64,000 nt of DNA from Liolophura sinensis. Lineage: Eukaryota > Mollusca > Polyplacophora > Chitonida > Chitonidae. The notes below the pieces were generated by a model. That model saw only the letters and a list, made by a program, of their open reading frames with translations, did no database searches and had not been told where the DNA came from. The DNA is taken from assembly GCF_032854445.1 (NCBI RefSeq), contig NC_088297.1, positions 1,832,403 through 1,896,402 of the forward strand. The letters run 5' to 3'. Shown here one piece after another: positions 55,000 to 64,000 of this stretch (the first letter of the stretch is position 1; every line of letters begins with the position of its first letter). A program made the position numbers and the translations under genes.

Positions 55000-56660
55000 C
55001 ATATCATTTAGTACAAATTATTTGGAATCATGCATAAAATTGCTAATTGTACATGTGAATTATTTAGACTGGGTGGAGGTGGTGGGAGGGTGACTGTATA
55101 AAGACTTGTCTGTAACATTGAAATATCCATTTCAAGTTGCCACCTACACAGTTGCATATTGTTTAGCCGATTCCAGCCTTTTCAGATCTAATTATCGGTA
55201 TCTTTTTGTTTCTGTTTTATGGTTGGAGCAGTACATCTGTCTCTCTGTAAACATTGCATCTGACTATACTCATGGACATTTCATAATATTCTCGGCAGGC
55301 TGATAGTTAGCAAATCAATGAAACGTAATCAGTGACATTAACGTTGGACCAGAACAATTATATTGTAATAATCTTATATGTTGACAAACACTGGAAAATT
55401 AATCTGTTAATCAGATCGGAAATTCTCTTGCCTGCGTGATGTTTAGGTGTAGTCTGCTATAATAACATAATACTGTGTCATGTTCAATACAATGATGTAT
55501 AAGTTCAATAGAAACTTTATGTTGAATTAATAGAATATCTGTGTTATATTTAACAGAATGATTTGTTGCAATAGCAGAATACATTGTAGCATCACTCAGA
55601 CAAAAGACATTCTCCTAAAATTATCAGATTAAGTTTTTGAGTGCATTATGCTGGGAAAATAATATATCAAAGATTGACTTTTTTTTGTACGTACTCTTTA
55701 CACTGATATAGCGGGTTTTGTCCGCCGAGGCTTTTGTCCGCCGGGGTTTTTGTTCGCAGGGCTTTTGTCTGGCGGGACTTCTGTCTGGCGGGACTCTCTC
55801 TGTGCCCTGTGGAAATAATACAATTATGCACTTATTTATGCTTTCATGGGACGAATTTGGTTCACGGAGTGCAGACGAAAAGTTGTAAATGGCATAGAAA
55901 AAGTGTAACACTAAGTTGTAATCAAACAGCTAGAAAGCCTCACATAAACATATATCACTGTTGTTTCTATAATGTAGTTTAGATAAATTTAGGGGTTCTT
56001 GAAGTATTAAAATGCACATTGAATACAACTCACAGACACCTCAAAGATACCTCATACACATCTCGGATCAGATATGCCACACCTCAGATGTACGTCAAGT
56101 ATACCTTCAGTGCACCTTATTTGAGTAAGGGTTAACTGCATGATATTGCCTTTTGCAGAACATGTTTAATTATGTCAAAATCACGACGCCAGCAATGAAT
56201 ATTTTATTGTTCTTTGGTGACATTGCATATGTTTTACTTTTCTGAGAATAGAATAATGGCGGTTGAAGAACTGAGCTTAGATGTAAGTAACAAATGGCTT
56301 ATACATTGGAGCGGATAAAGAGTTTGGGAGCAAAGTTTATACTTTTACATTTTCTACGCGAACAAGTGGACAACATAATGCACCTAAATCAAGACGATGT
56401 TCCAATACATCACTGTTTTTGTATATAGCTGTACCAGTGAAGCGTATGCATAGTTCACAAACATTAGATATTGATAGATTAGATATAAACATCACAACAT
56501 TAGATACTGATGTGTTTTAACACAGTTTGGGACCGATCTGTTTAGACCAAAAATGTTGCCCATTTGGGTCTTCAAAACTGTTTCATATTAACCGTAACTA
56601 CATATATGAGTTATTTCCTCGTTTGTTTTAACTCGTACTGACTGTCCATCTTCTAATCCA
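55000..56660. other. Intron sequence; dispersed repeat family 3 copy at 55,460-55,640
   Basis: No exon is recognised. 55,710-55,800 has a small tandem pattern (GCTTTTGTCCGCCGG-like, about 15-20 bp, five copies). Confidence 0.5.
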
Positions 56661-56673
56661 TGGACTACTACAG

Positions 56674-56852
56674 CGTCGGGTATCATGTGCCGAGAGCCGG
56701 GTTTGGAGCAGGGACCGGGACGATCTGGCTGGACGAAGTGGTGTGTTCAGGGAATGAGACGAGTATATCCCAGTGTTCTCACCGACCTTGGGGGGTTAAT
56801 GACTGTAGACACAGCGAGGACCTCGGTTTAGTCTGCTCAAACCTCACATCAC
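56674..56852 (+). CDS. SRCR domain 1, second exon
   Basis: Acceptor ACTACTACAG ends at 56,673 and the donor C|GTAAGAG is at 56,853. It enters in phase 2 (forming Ser with the previous exon) and leaves in phase 1. It codes [47 protein letters not shown], the typical second half with four cysteines. The two halves together make a six-cysteine group-A domain, which is characteristically split over two exons. The twin is 60,267-60,445. Confidence 0.88.
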
Positions 56853-57071
56853 GTAAGAGTAGATTTAAATTTTCATCCGGTTTTGAGCCGGAAATTTCTT
56901 AATTTTGTCCGATCCAATTTGTGTTAACGGTCTGACCTATCGGTAGAGGAAACCACCGCCTTTACCTAGTCACTAGGCAAACATCCACACTTAAATCCGC
57001 AGTCGTAGCACAAAGTACGAACAAGAGGAGGAGACCAGAGTAGTGTAGTGTTTCCTTACTACATTTTCTAG

Positions 57072-57116
57072 GAACTCCGTTACGGCTTATTTATGGAAGC
57101 CGGCGTGCTAACAGTG
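57072..57116 (+). pseudogene. Truncated copy of the SRCR domain 3 first exon
   Basis: After a good acceptor (CATTTTCTAG) the first 45 bases match the exon at 60,697 (GAACTCCGTTACGGCTT, GCCGGCGTGCTAACAGT) and then switch to the start of triplication copy 2. The reading frame is lost after a few codons. It marks the duplication breakpoint inside an exon. Confidence 0.75.
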
Positions 57117-57659
57117 TTGATGTTAAGACCGGAATACACGTATATGTACATTATGTTTGGGCTATATGTTCAGGGTTAATACGAAATACTGAATGGGTAA
57201 AAAATATTGAGCAAGTGGGTAAATACTGAATTGTGATAGGGCAGATATCTGCAGGCTTGTGAATGTGTATGTCTGAGGGATAAGTGCCCCACCCCTCCAC
57301 GTTCCCTAACCCCACCCAAAGCTTAAACAAATTGTTGGTGTGTTCCTCAGTGCAATACGGGTTCAAACACGGAATCACAAAACATACGAGAACTGGTTTA
57401 GAAAAATATAAAGATGGTCTTAGCGTTTTTAGTTGCTGCTGTTTAACTACATTGGTGTCAGTTTGAAACAAACAAATTGGCTGTATGGCAAATATCTGGT
57501 GACACTGTTGGATTGATTTAAATGGCAGTGCTCTCACAAACTTCAGTAAGTAGGTATTGCTTTTCGAGCAGTTTAGTAGGGGTTATTTGGCAGGTATACG
57601 ATCTTGAGTTCCTCTGAATGTAGGCTTTTGTTCCACACCCGTAAAAGTCGCATTTTTTT

Positions 57660-57880
57660 ATTATTGGTATAATTATGTATTGATGTTTTACACCTTAATC
57701 GAGAACATCTTACTTCTACGAAGATAGCCAACATTAAGGGGAGAGAAAACCGACTACAGACAGAGTCAAACCCAGAACCATCTGCAAGTTGCTGGCGGAT
57801 TTTCTCACGTACGGTTGGAGAGGAAGCCAGCCTGAGCTGGACTTGAACATGCAACGACCGCACTGTTAAAAATCTCCCGG
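57660..57880 (-). mobile_element. Diverged SINE subfamily, copy 2 of 3
   Basis: Same element as 53,255-53,435 within triplication copy 2: GTACGGTTGGAGAGGAAGCC, GAGCTGGACTTGAAC. Confidence 0.65.
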
Positions 57881-58634
57881 ATAAAGTGACACGCTAAATC
57901 GGTAAAAGCTCTCCCAATGAGGCGTTATTTTATATCGATGGACTGTACAAATCCCAATAAGGTATTTTGCATTCCTTATAATTTTCCCTAATACATCGTC
58001 AAACTCAACTCAAAGCGATACGAAATGCTGAAAAAATTACAATACTGATTACTCTGCTTAACATTGAATAGTCTGGTTTCTACCCAGCATAGTGTATGTG
58101 AAGAGTGTCCTGTAAGGTGTCGTAGATAGTACTCTCCATTGAGGTTGCAGGTTAAAGTATCGTCAGTTGAATTCGGTCTGAAATGATATCAATATTAACT
58201 TATTTAAATTAATTATTAACTTCGTTTCGCAGTCGTAGCACAAAGTACAAACAAGAGACAGAGACCAGAGAAGTGTAGTGTTTCCTTTTCAAGAGGACCG
58301 AATACAAGTATTAAGCAAATTGTTGGTGTGTTCCTCAGTGCAATACGGGTTCAAGCACGGAATCACAAAACGCACCAGCACTGGTTTAGAAAAATAGAAA
58401 GATGGTCTTAGCGTTTTTAGTTACTGCTATTTAACTACATTGGTGTCAGGTTGAAACAAACTAATTGGCTGTATGGCAAATATCCAAGGAGAATATTATA
58501 TTGATTCAAATGGCAGTGTTCAAACTTCAGTTTGCTTTTTAAGCAGTTTAGTGAGGGATATTTGTCGGATTTACGATCTCGAGTTTCTCTGAATATAGGC
58601 TTTTGTTCCATACCCGCAAAAGTCGCATATTTTA

Positions 58635-58860
58635 TTATTGGCATATTTATGTATTGGTGTTTTACACCGTAATCGAGAATATTTCACTCCTACGAAGATA
58701 GCCAACATTAAGGGGAGAGAAAACCGACTACAGACAGAGTGAAACCCAGAACCATCTGCAGGTTGCTGGCAGATCTTCTTACGTATGGTCGGAGAGGAAG
58801 CCAGCCTGAGCTGGACTTGAACATGCAGCGACCACACTGTTCAGAGTCTCCCGGATGAAC
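58635..58860 (-). mobile_element. Diverged SINE subfamily, copy 3 of 3
   Basis: Same element within triplication copy 3: GTATGGTCGGAGAGGAAGCC, GAGCTGGACTTGAAC. Confidence 0.65.
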
Positions 58861-59231
58861 TGACTTGCTGAACCAGTAAACACTATTCCATAGAGGCGTT
58901 ATTTTATACCGATGGACTATACAAATCACAATGGAGTTTTTGCATTCCTTAAAATTTTCCCTAATACATCGTCAAACTTTTTACCTCAAAGCGATACGAA
59001 ATACTGAAAAAGTAACGTTACCGATTACTCTGCTTAACAAGAACTAATCTGGGTTCTACCCGGCATAGTGTATGGAAAGAGTGTCCTGTTAGGTGTCGTA
59101 GATAGAATGCTTCATTGAGGCAGCAGGTTAATATAGCGCCATTTGTATTCAGTCTGAATTGCTACTGAAGTTATCTGATATATTGTCAAGCGAACAAAAT
59201 CACAGAGAAACCCCGTTTAAACTATTTTCAG

Positions 59232-59385
59232 AGACATATTCCCTGAGACTTGTCAACGGTCAAGAAACAAACTCTAGCCTTTCCGGACGTTTGGAAGTCT
59301 TTTTCAACGGTGTGTGGGGCACAGTGTGTGATGACTCTGTCAACAACCGTACAGGAAATACTCTTTGTCGCATCCTTGGATTTAG
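59232..59385 (+). CDS. SRCR domain 2, first exon
   Basis: Twin of 53,768-53,921, with the same acceptor (CTATTTTCAG) and donor (AG|GTATGT) and identical length (154 bp). Differences are few: SVRLVNG to SLRLVNG, VFYNG to VFFNG, and VNYRTG to VNNRTG. It is phase 1 in and phase 2 out. From exon 56,674-56,852 the splice gives SNLTSQ followed by TYSLRLVNG without a frame break. Confidence 0.88.
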
Positions 59386-59559
59386 GTATGTTTTATTACT
59401 TACAATTAAGTGCAAACTTTACTAATTGTATTGTGACATCGACACTGTCAAAGATCAACTGGCTCAAACTGTTTAAAACACGTGTTTTTGTACCTTCACC
59501 GACGTGGAAGAAACATTATTATCGAATGTTTTTTGTCATGCAAATGTAACTTTAAATGT

Positions 59560-59790
59560 AACTGCCGTACTCAAGAATGTTTCACTTACACCACCGCGGC
59601 AAGCATTGTGGTGGGGGGAAATCGGGCACAGCCCGGGGGAATCCCACAACCATCCGCAGGTTGATGGCCGACCTTCTCAAGCACGGAAGGAGAGGAAACC
59701 AGCATGCGACGGACTTGAACTTATAACCACCGCATTGCTGTGAGGCCTGTGGGTCATTACGCTGCGCTAGCGTGCTATCCAACTGAGCAT
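59560..59790 (-). mobile_element. tRNA-derived SINE, intronic twin of 54,760-54,995
   Basis: Reverse complement from CGTACTCAAGAATG to the tRNA start GCTATCCAACTGAGC. The tail is fused to local sequence (ACTGCCGTACTC). Confidence 0.85.
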
Positions 59791-60266
59791 AGTTACATAT
59801 GATCTGGTACAAATTATTTGGAATCATGCATAAACTTGCTACTTGCACATGTGAATTTTTTAGAGAGGTAGCGGTGGTGGGAGGGTGACTGTATAAAGGT
59901 GCAGATAAAGAGTTAGGGGGCACCGTTTATACTTTTACATTTTCTATGTCAATCAATGGACAGCATAATGCACCTAAATCAAGGCGGTCCAAGTGGTATA
60001 CTGTTTTGTTTATTTCTCCAATACGTCACTGTTTCTGTATATAGCTGAACCAGTGAAGCGTAGCCGTAGTTCATAAACATTGCAACATAACATTAGATAT
60101 TGATGTGTTTTAACACAGTTTGGGACCGATCTATTTAAATCAAAAATGTTGCCCATTTGGGTCTTCAAAACTGTTTCATATTAGCCGTAACCACATATGT
60201 GGGTTATTTCCTTGTTTCTTTTACCTCGTACTGACTGTCCATCTTCTAATCCATTAACTACTACAG

Positions 60267-60445
60267 CGTCGGGTATTATGTGCCGAGAGCCAGGTTTGGT
60301 TCTGGGACCGGGACGATCTGGCTGGACGACGTGGTGTGTTCAGGGAATGAGACGAGTATATCCCAGTGTTCTCACCGACCTTGGGGGATTAATAACTGTG
60401 GACACAGCGAGGACCTCGGTTTAGTCTGCTCAAACCTCACATCAC
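60267..60445 (+). CDS. SRCR domain 2, second exon
   Basis: Twin of 56,674-56,852 with the same length (179 bp) and splice sites (CTACTACAG; C|GTAAGAA). Amino-acid changes include [22 protein letters not shown] and [11 protein letters not shown]. All four cysteines are kept. Changes in both directions suggest both copies remained under selection, but this needs a substitution-rate test. Confidence 0.88.
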
Positions 60446-60696
60446 GTAAGAATAGATTTGAATTTTATTTCGGTTTTGAACTGGCAATTTTTTGATTTTG
60501 TCAAATCCAGTTTGTTTTAACGGTCTGCGCATTCTCAGGAAGTTCCCACTTTAGGTCAGATCCAACGGTGGAAGAAACCACTGCCTTTAGCCAAACACCT
60601 GGCAAACCTCCATACTTAAAGCCGTAGTGTTAGCACAAAGTATAAGCAAGAGACGCAGACCAGAGTAGTGTAGTGTTTCCTTTCTACGTTTTCTAG

Positions 60697-60847
60697 GAAC
60701 TCCGTTACGGCTTGTTAATGGAACTCGGCGTGCCAACAGTCTGAGTGGCAGACTGGAAGTCTTCCATGACAACAACTGGGGTACAGTTTGTGACGACAGT
60801 TTTTCGGCAAGAGAAGCAAGAGTCGTTTGTAGTATTTTAGGATACAG
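60697..60847 (+). CDS. SRCR domain 3, first exon
   Basis: Acceptor CGTTTTCTAG ends at 60,696 and the donor CAG|GTATGG is at 60,848. It codes PLRLVNGTRRANSLSGRLEV, WGTVCDDSFSARE, VVCSILGY. Phase 1 in and phase 2 out, like the other first halves. Confidence 0.88.
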
Positions 60848-61078
60848 GTATGGTTAGCACCTAATGTCATCACATCCAATTTTTGCTTAACTCCCTAAAA
60901 AATTAAAACTTATTAAAAGACGAAGCGTTCTATTTATCCACTACGTTATAACAACAATAAAGTAATTGATCGAACAAACAAAGGTTGTTTAACATTGTTT
61001 TACGTGTCATGTGTATAGGTTGGATCTCATGAAGTTTTGTATTGCTGGCCTCGTTTTATTTTAAATTTTTCCTTAAAG

Positions 61079-61260
61079 TCAAGGTGTGGAATTGACGAGT
61101 GCATATTTTGGACAAGGGAATGGAACTATTTGGCTGGACGACGTTCGCTGCCTAGGCTACGAGAGTGATATATCGCTGTGCTTCAACAGAGGATGGGGGC
61201 GCCACAATTGCAATCACAGGGATGACGTGGGAGTGGTCTGTTTTAACACTACGGCTGTAG
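61079..61260 (+). CDS. SRCR domain 3, second exon
   Basis: The acceptor is TTCCTTAAAG at 61,078; using it restores phase 2 and gives [16 protein letters not shown]. The AG at 61,083 would shift the frame. The exon continues [37 protein letters not shown] and ends at GTAG|GTAGGT (donor at 61,261, phase 1). Four cysteines are present as in the other second halves. Confidence 0.85.
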
Positions 61261-61859
61261 GTAGGTCTAAAAAATATAGCTGAACTGTATAGAAGCTGAA
61301 TTTCGAGAACACATTTGGTAACGTATTTTGAGATGATACAGCTGAGCTCGTAGACAGTATGTGGGCGCCATGGTCTGTGAACGCATGCGTTGCTCTCTTT
61401 CTTCTTAAAAGGAGTATTGGGTGGATTGGCGTAACAGAGCTTTAACCATCTGAGACAGCGTGCTAGTACAACTAGAAAAAAGACACAATTTTCATTCGTA
61501 AAGAACAACTGATGGGGGAAGCTATATAAATAAATTATTTTTAGCACAGTTATTTAATGAACCCAGGGTAATTCCATCACAGTTTACTAAGAATATCTAG
61601 GCCAGTGACGTCTTAAATCTTGCTTAAATATCCCTACAATTATGTTTCCCTAATCCACCTTAACCCATGGCATATTGTAGGTGTTGGATAAGTTTCCACA
61701 GATTAAAACCTTAATATAACACTGTTGTTGTTGTTCTGTTTCTCGTCGGCTGTGTGTGAACATTTGCCAGATGTCACACTGTCGCTGTTCTTGTGGCTAA
61801 GTAATTGACAAGAAACTTTTGCGCCGACTACATTTATCAAATATCACACTGTCGTTGCT

Positions 61860-62515
61860 ACTAAATTGCAGACATGGGTTAGAAAAACCGACCTATAGAT
61901 AAATGCCAGACATGCGTTAAAAATACCGACCTATCGATAAATGCCAGACATGGGTTAGAAATACCGACATATCGATAAATGCCAAACATGGGTTAGAAAT
62001 ACCGACCTAACGATAGATGCCAGACATGGGTTAGAAATGCTGACCTAAGTATAGATGTCAGGCTTGGGTTAGAAATGCTGACCTAAGTATAGATGCCAGA
62101 CATGGGCTAGAAAAGCCGACTTAAGGATACATGTAGATGCAAGGCTTGGGGTAGAAATGCTGACCTAAGTATAGATGCCAGACATGGGCTACAAAAGCCG
62201 ACCTAAGGATACATGTAGATGCCAGACTTGTGTTGGAAATGCGGACCTAAGTATAGATGCCAGACATGGGCTAGAAAAGCCGACTTAAGGATACATGTAG
62301 ATGCCAGGCTTGGGTTAGAAATGCTGACCTAAGAATAGACGCCAGGCTTGGGTTAGAAATGCTGACTTAGATATAGATGCCAGACATGGGCTAGAAAAGC
62401 CGACTTAAGGATACATGTAGATGCCAGGCTTGTGTTAGAAATGCTGACCTAAGTATAGATGCCTGGCTCGGGTTCGAAATACTGACCTAGGGAAAGATAT
62501 CAGGACTGGGTAGGT
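61860..62515 (+). repeat. Minisatellite, unit 38-47 bp, about 16 copies
   Basis: GATGCCAGACATGGGTTAG, AAATGCTGACCTAAGTATA repeat. Some units carry an extra GATACATGTA, giving a partly alternating higher-order pattern. It lies within an SRCR intron. Confidence 0.92.
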
Positions 62516-62789
62516 TAGAAATTCCTGCACAAAACAAACCAGAATAAAAAGATAATCTGTCATGAAATCCTTTATAGTAGATTTTGCTTAGCAAGAATGG
62601 CTGGAATTAAAGGCTCCAATGGCAGTGTTCGTACTTGTAATCTGTTGTATGACTGCACAATTGTTAAGTACGGCGTAAAACCTCAAGCATACATAAATTG
62701 TACATGCTAATCTTGTAAATCGATGAAATATTGACGACACATTGAGATACAGTCACCTCCAAGCCCAACCAAGAGATTTTGTTTTATAG

Positions 62790-62943
62790 ACAGACTAACA
62801 ACCAGACTCGTTGGAGGTCGTCGTGGCTCCAGCTACCTAACAGGGCGCCTAGAAATGCTCGCTGCAGGCACCTGGGGAACAGTGTGCGATGACGGGTTTG
62901 GTTCAGCCAGTGCTAGTGTAATCTGTCGCAGTCTTGGCTACAG
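62790..62943 (+). CDS. SRCR domain 4, first exon
   Basis: Acceptor TTTTATAG ends at 62,789 and the donor CAG|GTACAT is at 62,944. It codes [45 protein letters not shown]. Phase 1 in and phase 2 out. The matching second half is not found before 64,000, so the gene continues beyond the window. Confidence 0.88.
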
Positions 62944-63109
62944 GTACATGTACTTGTTTCTGTCTTATGTATTTTACTGGCTTGAATTTGCAGTCCATTC
63001 TTGTTATCAAAATCAACCAACCTTTTCAAAGCAGAAAACAACCGGTTGACGTACATATTCAAGTACAGTGAAATGTAAGAAAATACTACAGAGAAATAGA
63101 AACCTAGTA

Positions 63110-63320
63110 ATAAAGTAAACCGAGTTTGTACACTCTGTTAATTTTAACACAGAATCTATTCTCAGAGTCATGCTGGAATGTATTCTACTATTACCGCAGA
63201 TTTTTCTGTCATACATAACTCACACATTCTATTAATTCAACATAAAGTTTTAATTGGACTAATAGGATATTATGTGGAATGTATGTGTTATAATAACAGA
63301 ACACATATTTGTTTAAAAAA
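63110..63320 (+). repeat. Dispersed repeat family 3, copy 4
   Basis: CATGCTGGAATGTATTC, ATTACCGCAGATTTTTCTG, GGACTAATAGGATATTATG. It lies in an SRCR intron. Confidence 0.55.
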
Positions 63321-63489
63321 TTGACTTTCTGTCAAAATGAACGCATCCATTTTTGGGGAGTATTGCAAAAGTGTCTCAGTGTTTATAGAACCAATATAGG
63401 AACACGCCTTCAAGGGCTTGCAAGACGCCCCAATTAACTTGGATCAAATGTAATATTTATTTCCTGGCAAAAAATCATAAAACTTTCCT

Positions 63490-63761
63490 AGGGGCCTCCG
63501 TGGCTCAGTCGGTTAGCGCGCTAGCGCAGCGTAGTGACCCAGAAGCCTCTCACCAATGCGGTCGCTGTGAGTTCAAGACCAGCTTATGCTGGCTTCCTCT
63601 CCGGCCGTACGTGGGAAGGTCTGCCAGCAACCTGCGGATGGTCGTGGGTTTCCCCCGGGCTCCGCCCGGTTTCCACCCACCATAATGCTGGCCGCCGTCG
63701 TATAAGTGAAATATTCTTGAGTACGGCGTAAAACACCAATCAAAAAAAAAAAAAATAAAAA
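63490..63761 (+). mobile_element. Full-length tRNA-derived SINE with 13 bp target duplication
   Basis: The cleanest copy in the window: GGGGCCTCCGTGGCTCAG, A box TGGCTCAGTCGG, B box GAGTTCAAGACC, palindromic CCCGGGCTCCGCCCGG, and 3' end GTACGGCGTAAAACACC plus an A-rich tail. ATAAAACTTTCCT flanks it at 63,477-63,489 and 63,762-63,774. Confidence 0.93.
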
Positions 63762-64000
63762 ATAAAACTTTCCTCGAGTCAAAATAGTCTAATTTCATAT
63801 ACTGAATTTATGAACAAAGTTTCTCAAAATATTAGCCATAGTATTATTTTCTCTTGTTTTACACATCATATATGTTTAGCCTTTTCTATACAGAGCTTAC
63901 AGCTTTCCGGATATTTTCCTGTAACAGGTGGATATATTCTGCACTGCCCGGTGTCCATAACCATTTGCACGGACGAGTGTTGCGTTTACTGTATCTTGTT

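Larger units (their letters stand above)
52700..60740 (+). repeat. Segmental triplication in the SRCR gene
   Basis: Three tandem copies. Copy 1 is 52,700-57,116, copy 2 is 57,117-58,300 and copy 3 is 58,300 to about 60,740. Matching blocks are 52,720-53,110 with 57,150-57,540 and 58,310-58,540; 53,160-53,440 with 57,580-57,880 and 58,570-58,850; 53,700-54,000 with 59,160-59,460; 54,760-54,995 with 59,560-59,790; and 56,290-57,080 with 59,890-60,690. Copy 2 jumps from the 53.7 kb equivalent (58,190) to the 57.0 kb equivalent (58,230), deleting both SRCR exons. In copies 1 and 3 the exons are very similar while intron lengths differ (2,752 and 881 bp). Confidence 0.85.

Noticed and set aside
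61084-61260. Alternative acceptor for SRCR domain 3 second exon at 61,083
   Set aside because: It would shift the frame; the AG at 61,078 gives the expected SRCR residues and phase.

Overview
The window reads as repeat-rich animal nuclear DNA. The most likely source is a lophotrochozoan, probably a mollusc. The reasons are a tRNA-derived SINE present in about 20 copies, a Steamer-like LTR retrotransposon, split group-A SRCR exons with consensus GT/AG borders, and relics of large self-replicating DNA elements. No species can be named from the sequence alone. A run of 200 N (18,801-19,000) marks an assembly gap.

Layout. 1-4.1 kb: one full and one partial copy of a ~3.2 kb tandem unit, minus strand, carrying a broken protein-primed type-B DNA polymerase with a Cys-rich module and a coiled-coil module. 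4.3-8.7 kb: SINEs, an LTR fragment and an ~86 bp minisatellite. 8.8-12.5 kb: a Polinton/Maverick relic with an adenain-like protease fragment (+) facing a type-B polymerase pseudogene (-). 13-18.8 kb: SINEs, small tandem repeats, and a 0.5 kb array of E2F-like and CCAAT-like sites just 5' of a small zinc-finger-like ORF. 19.0-27.6 kb: a decayed minus-strand Ty3/Gypsy element whose integrase precedes its reverse transcriptase (gmr1-like order). It is split by a 4,903 bp Steamer-like element (+) with 186 bp LTRs, a primer-binding site matching a tRNA-Leu 3' end and an exact 5 bp target duplication. 27.6-31.2 kb: another DNA-virus-like relic, with a polymerase C-terminal fragment (+) convergent with a retroviral-type integrase (-) and several unassigned fragments. 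31-42.7 kb: mostly non-coding, with SINEs, minisatellites and other dispersed repeats. 42.8-44.4 kb: a possible THAP-domain fragment (+) and a Polinton-type integrase fragment (-). 45-48.7 kb: small repeats and a foldback element. 48.76-62.94 kb: a plus-strand SRCR gene that runs off the right edge.

The SRCR gene is the only convincing host gene. It has a signal-peptide exon, then SRCR domains each coded by two exons. Every domain border is phase 1 and every mid-domain border is phase 2, so the reading frame passes cleanly through all exons. The first two domains lie in a segment present three times in tandem (about 52.7-57.1, 57.1-58.3 and 58.3-60.7 kb). The middle copy has lost both SRCR exons, and a 45 bp truncated piece of the next domain's exon sits at the first junction.

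The most notable non-genic pattern is a short block containing TGACGTCA, found once 5' of each of three ORFs: the protease fragment (8.8 kb), the zinc-finger-like ORF (16.9 kb) and the integrase fragment (44.3 kb). It could be a shared promoter of the DNA elements or a small dispersed repeat. All family assignments rest on motifs read by eye; no database search was possible.
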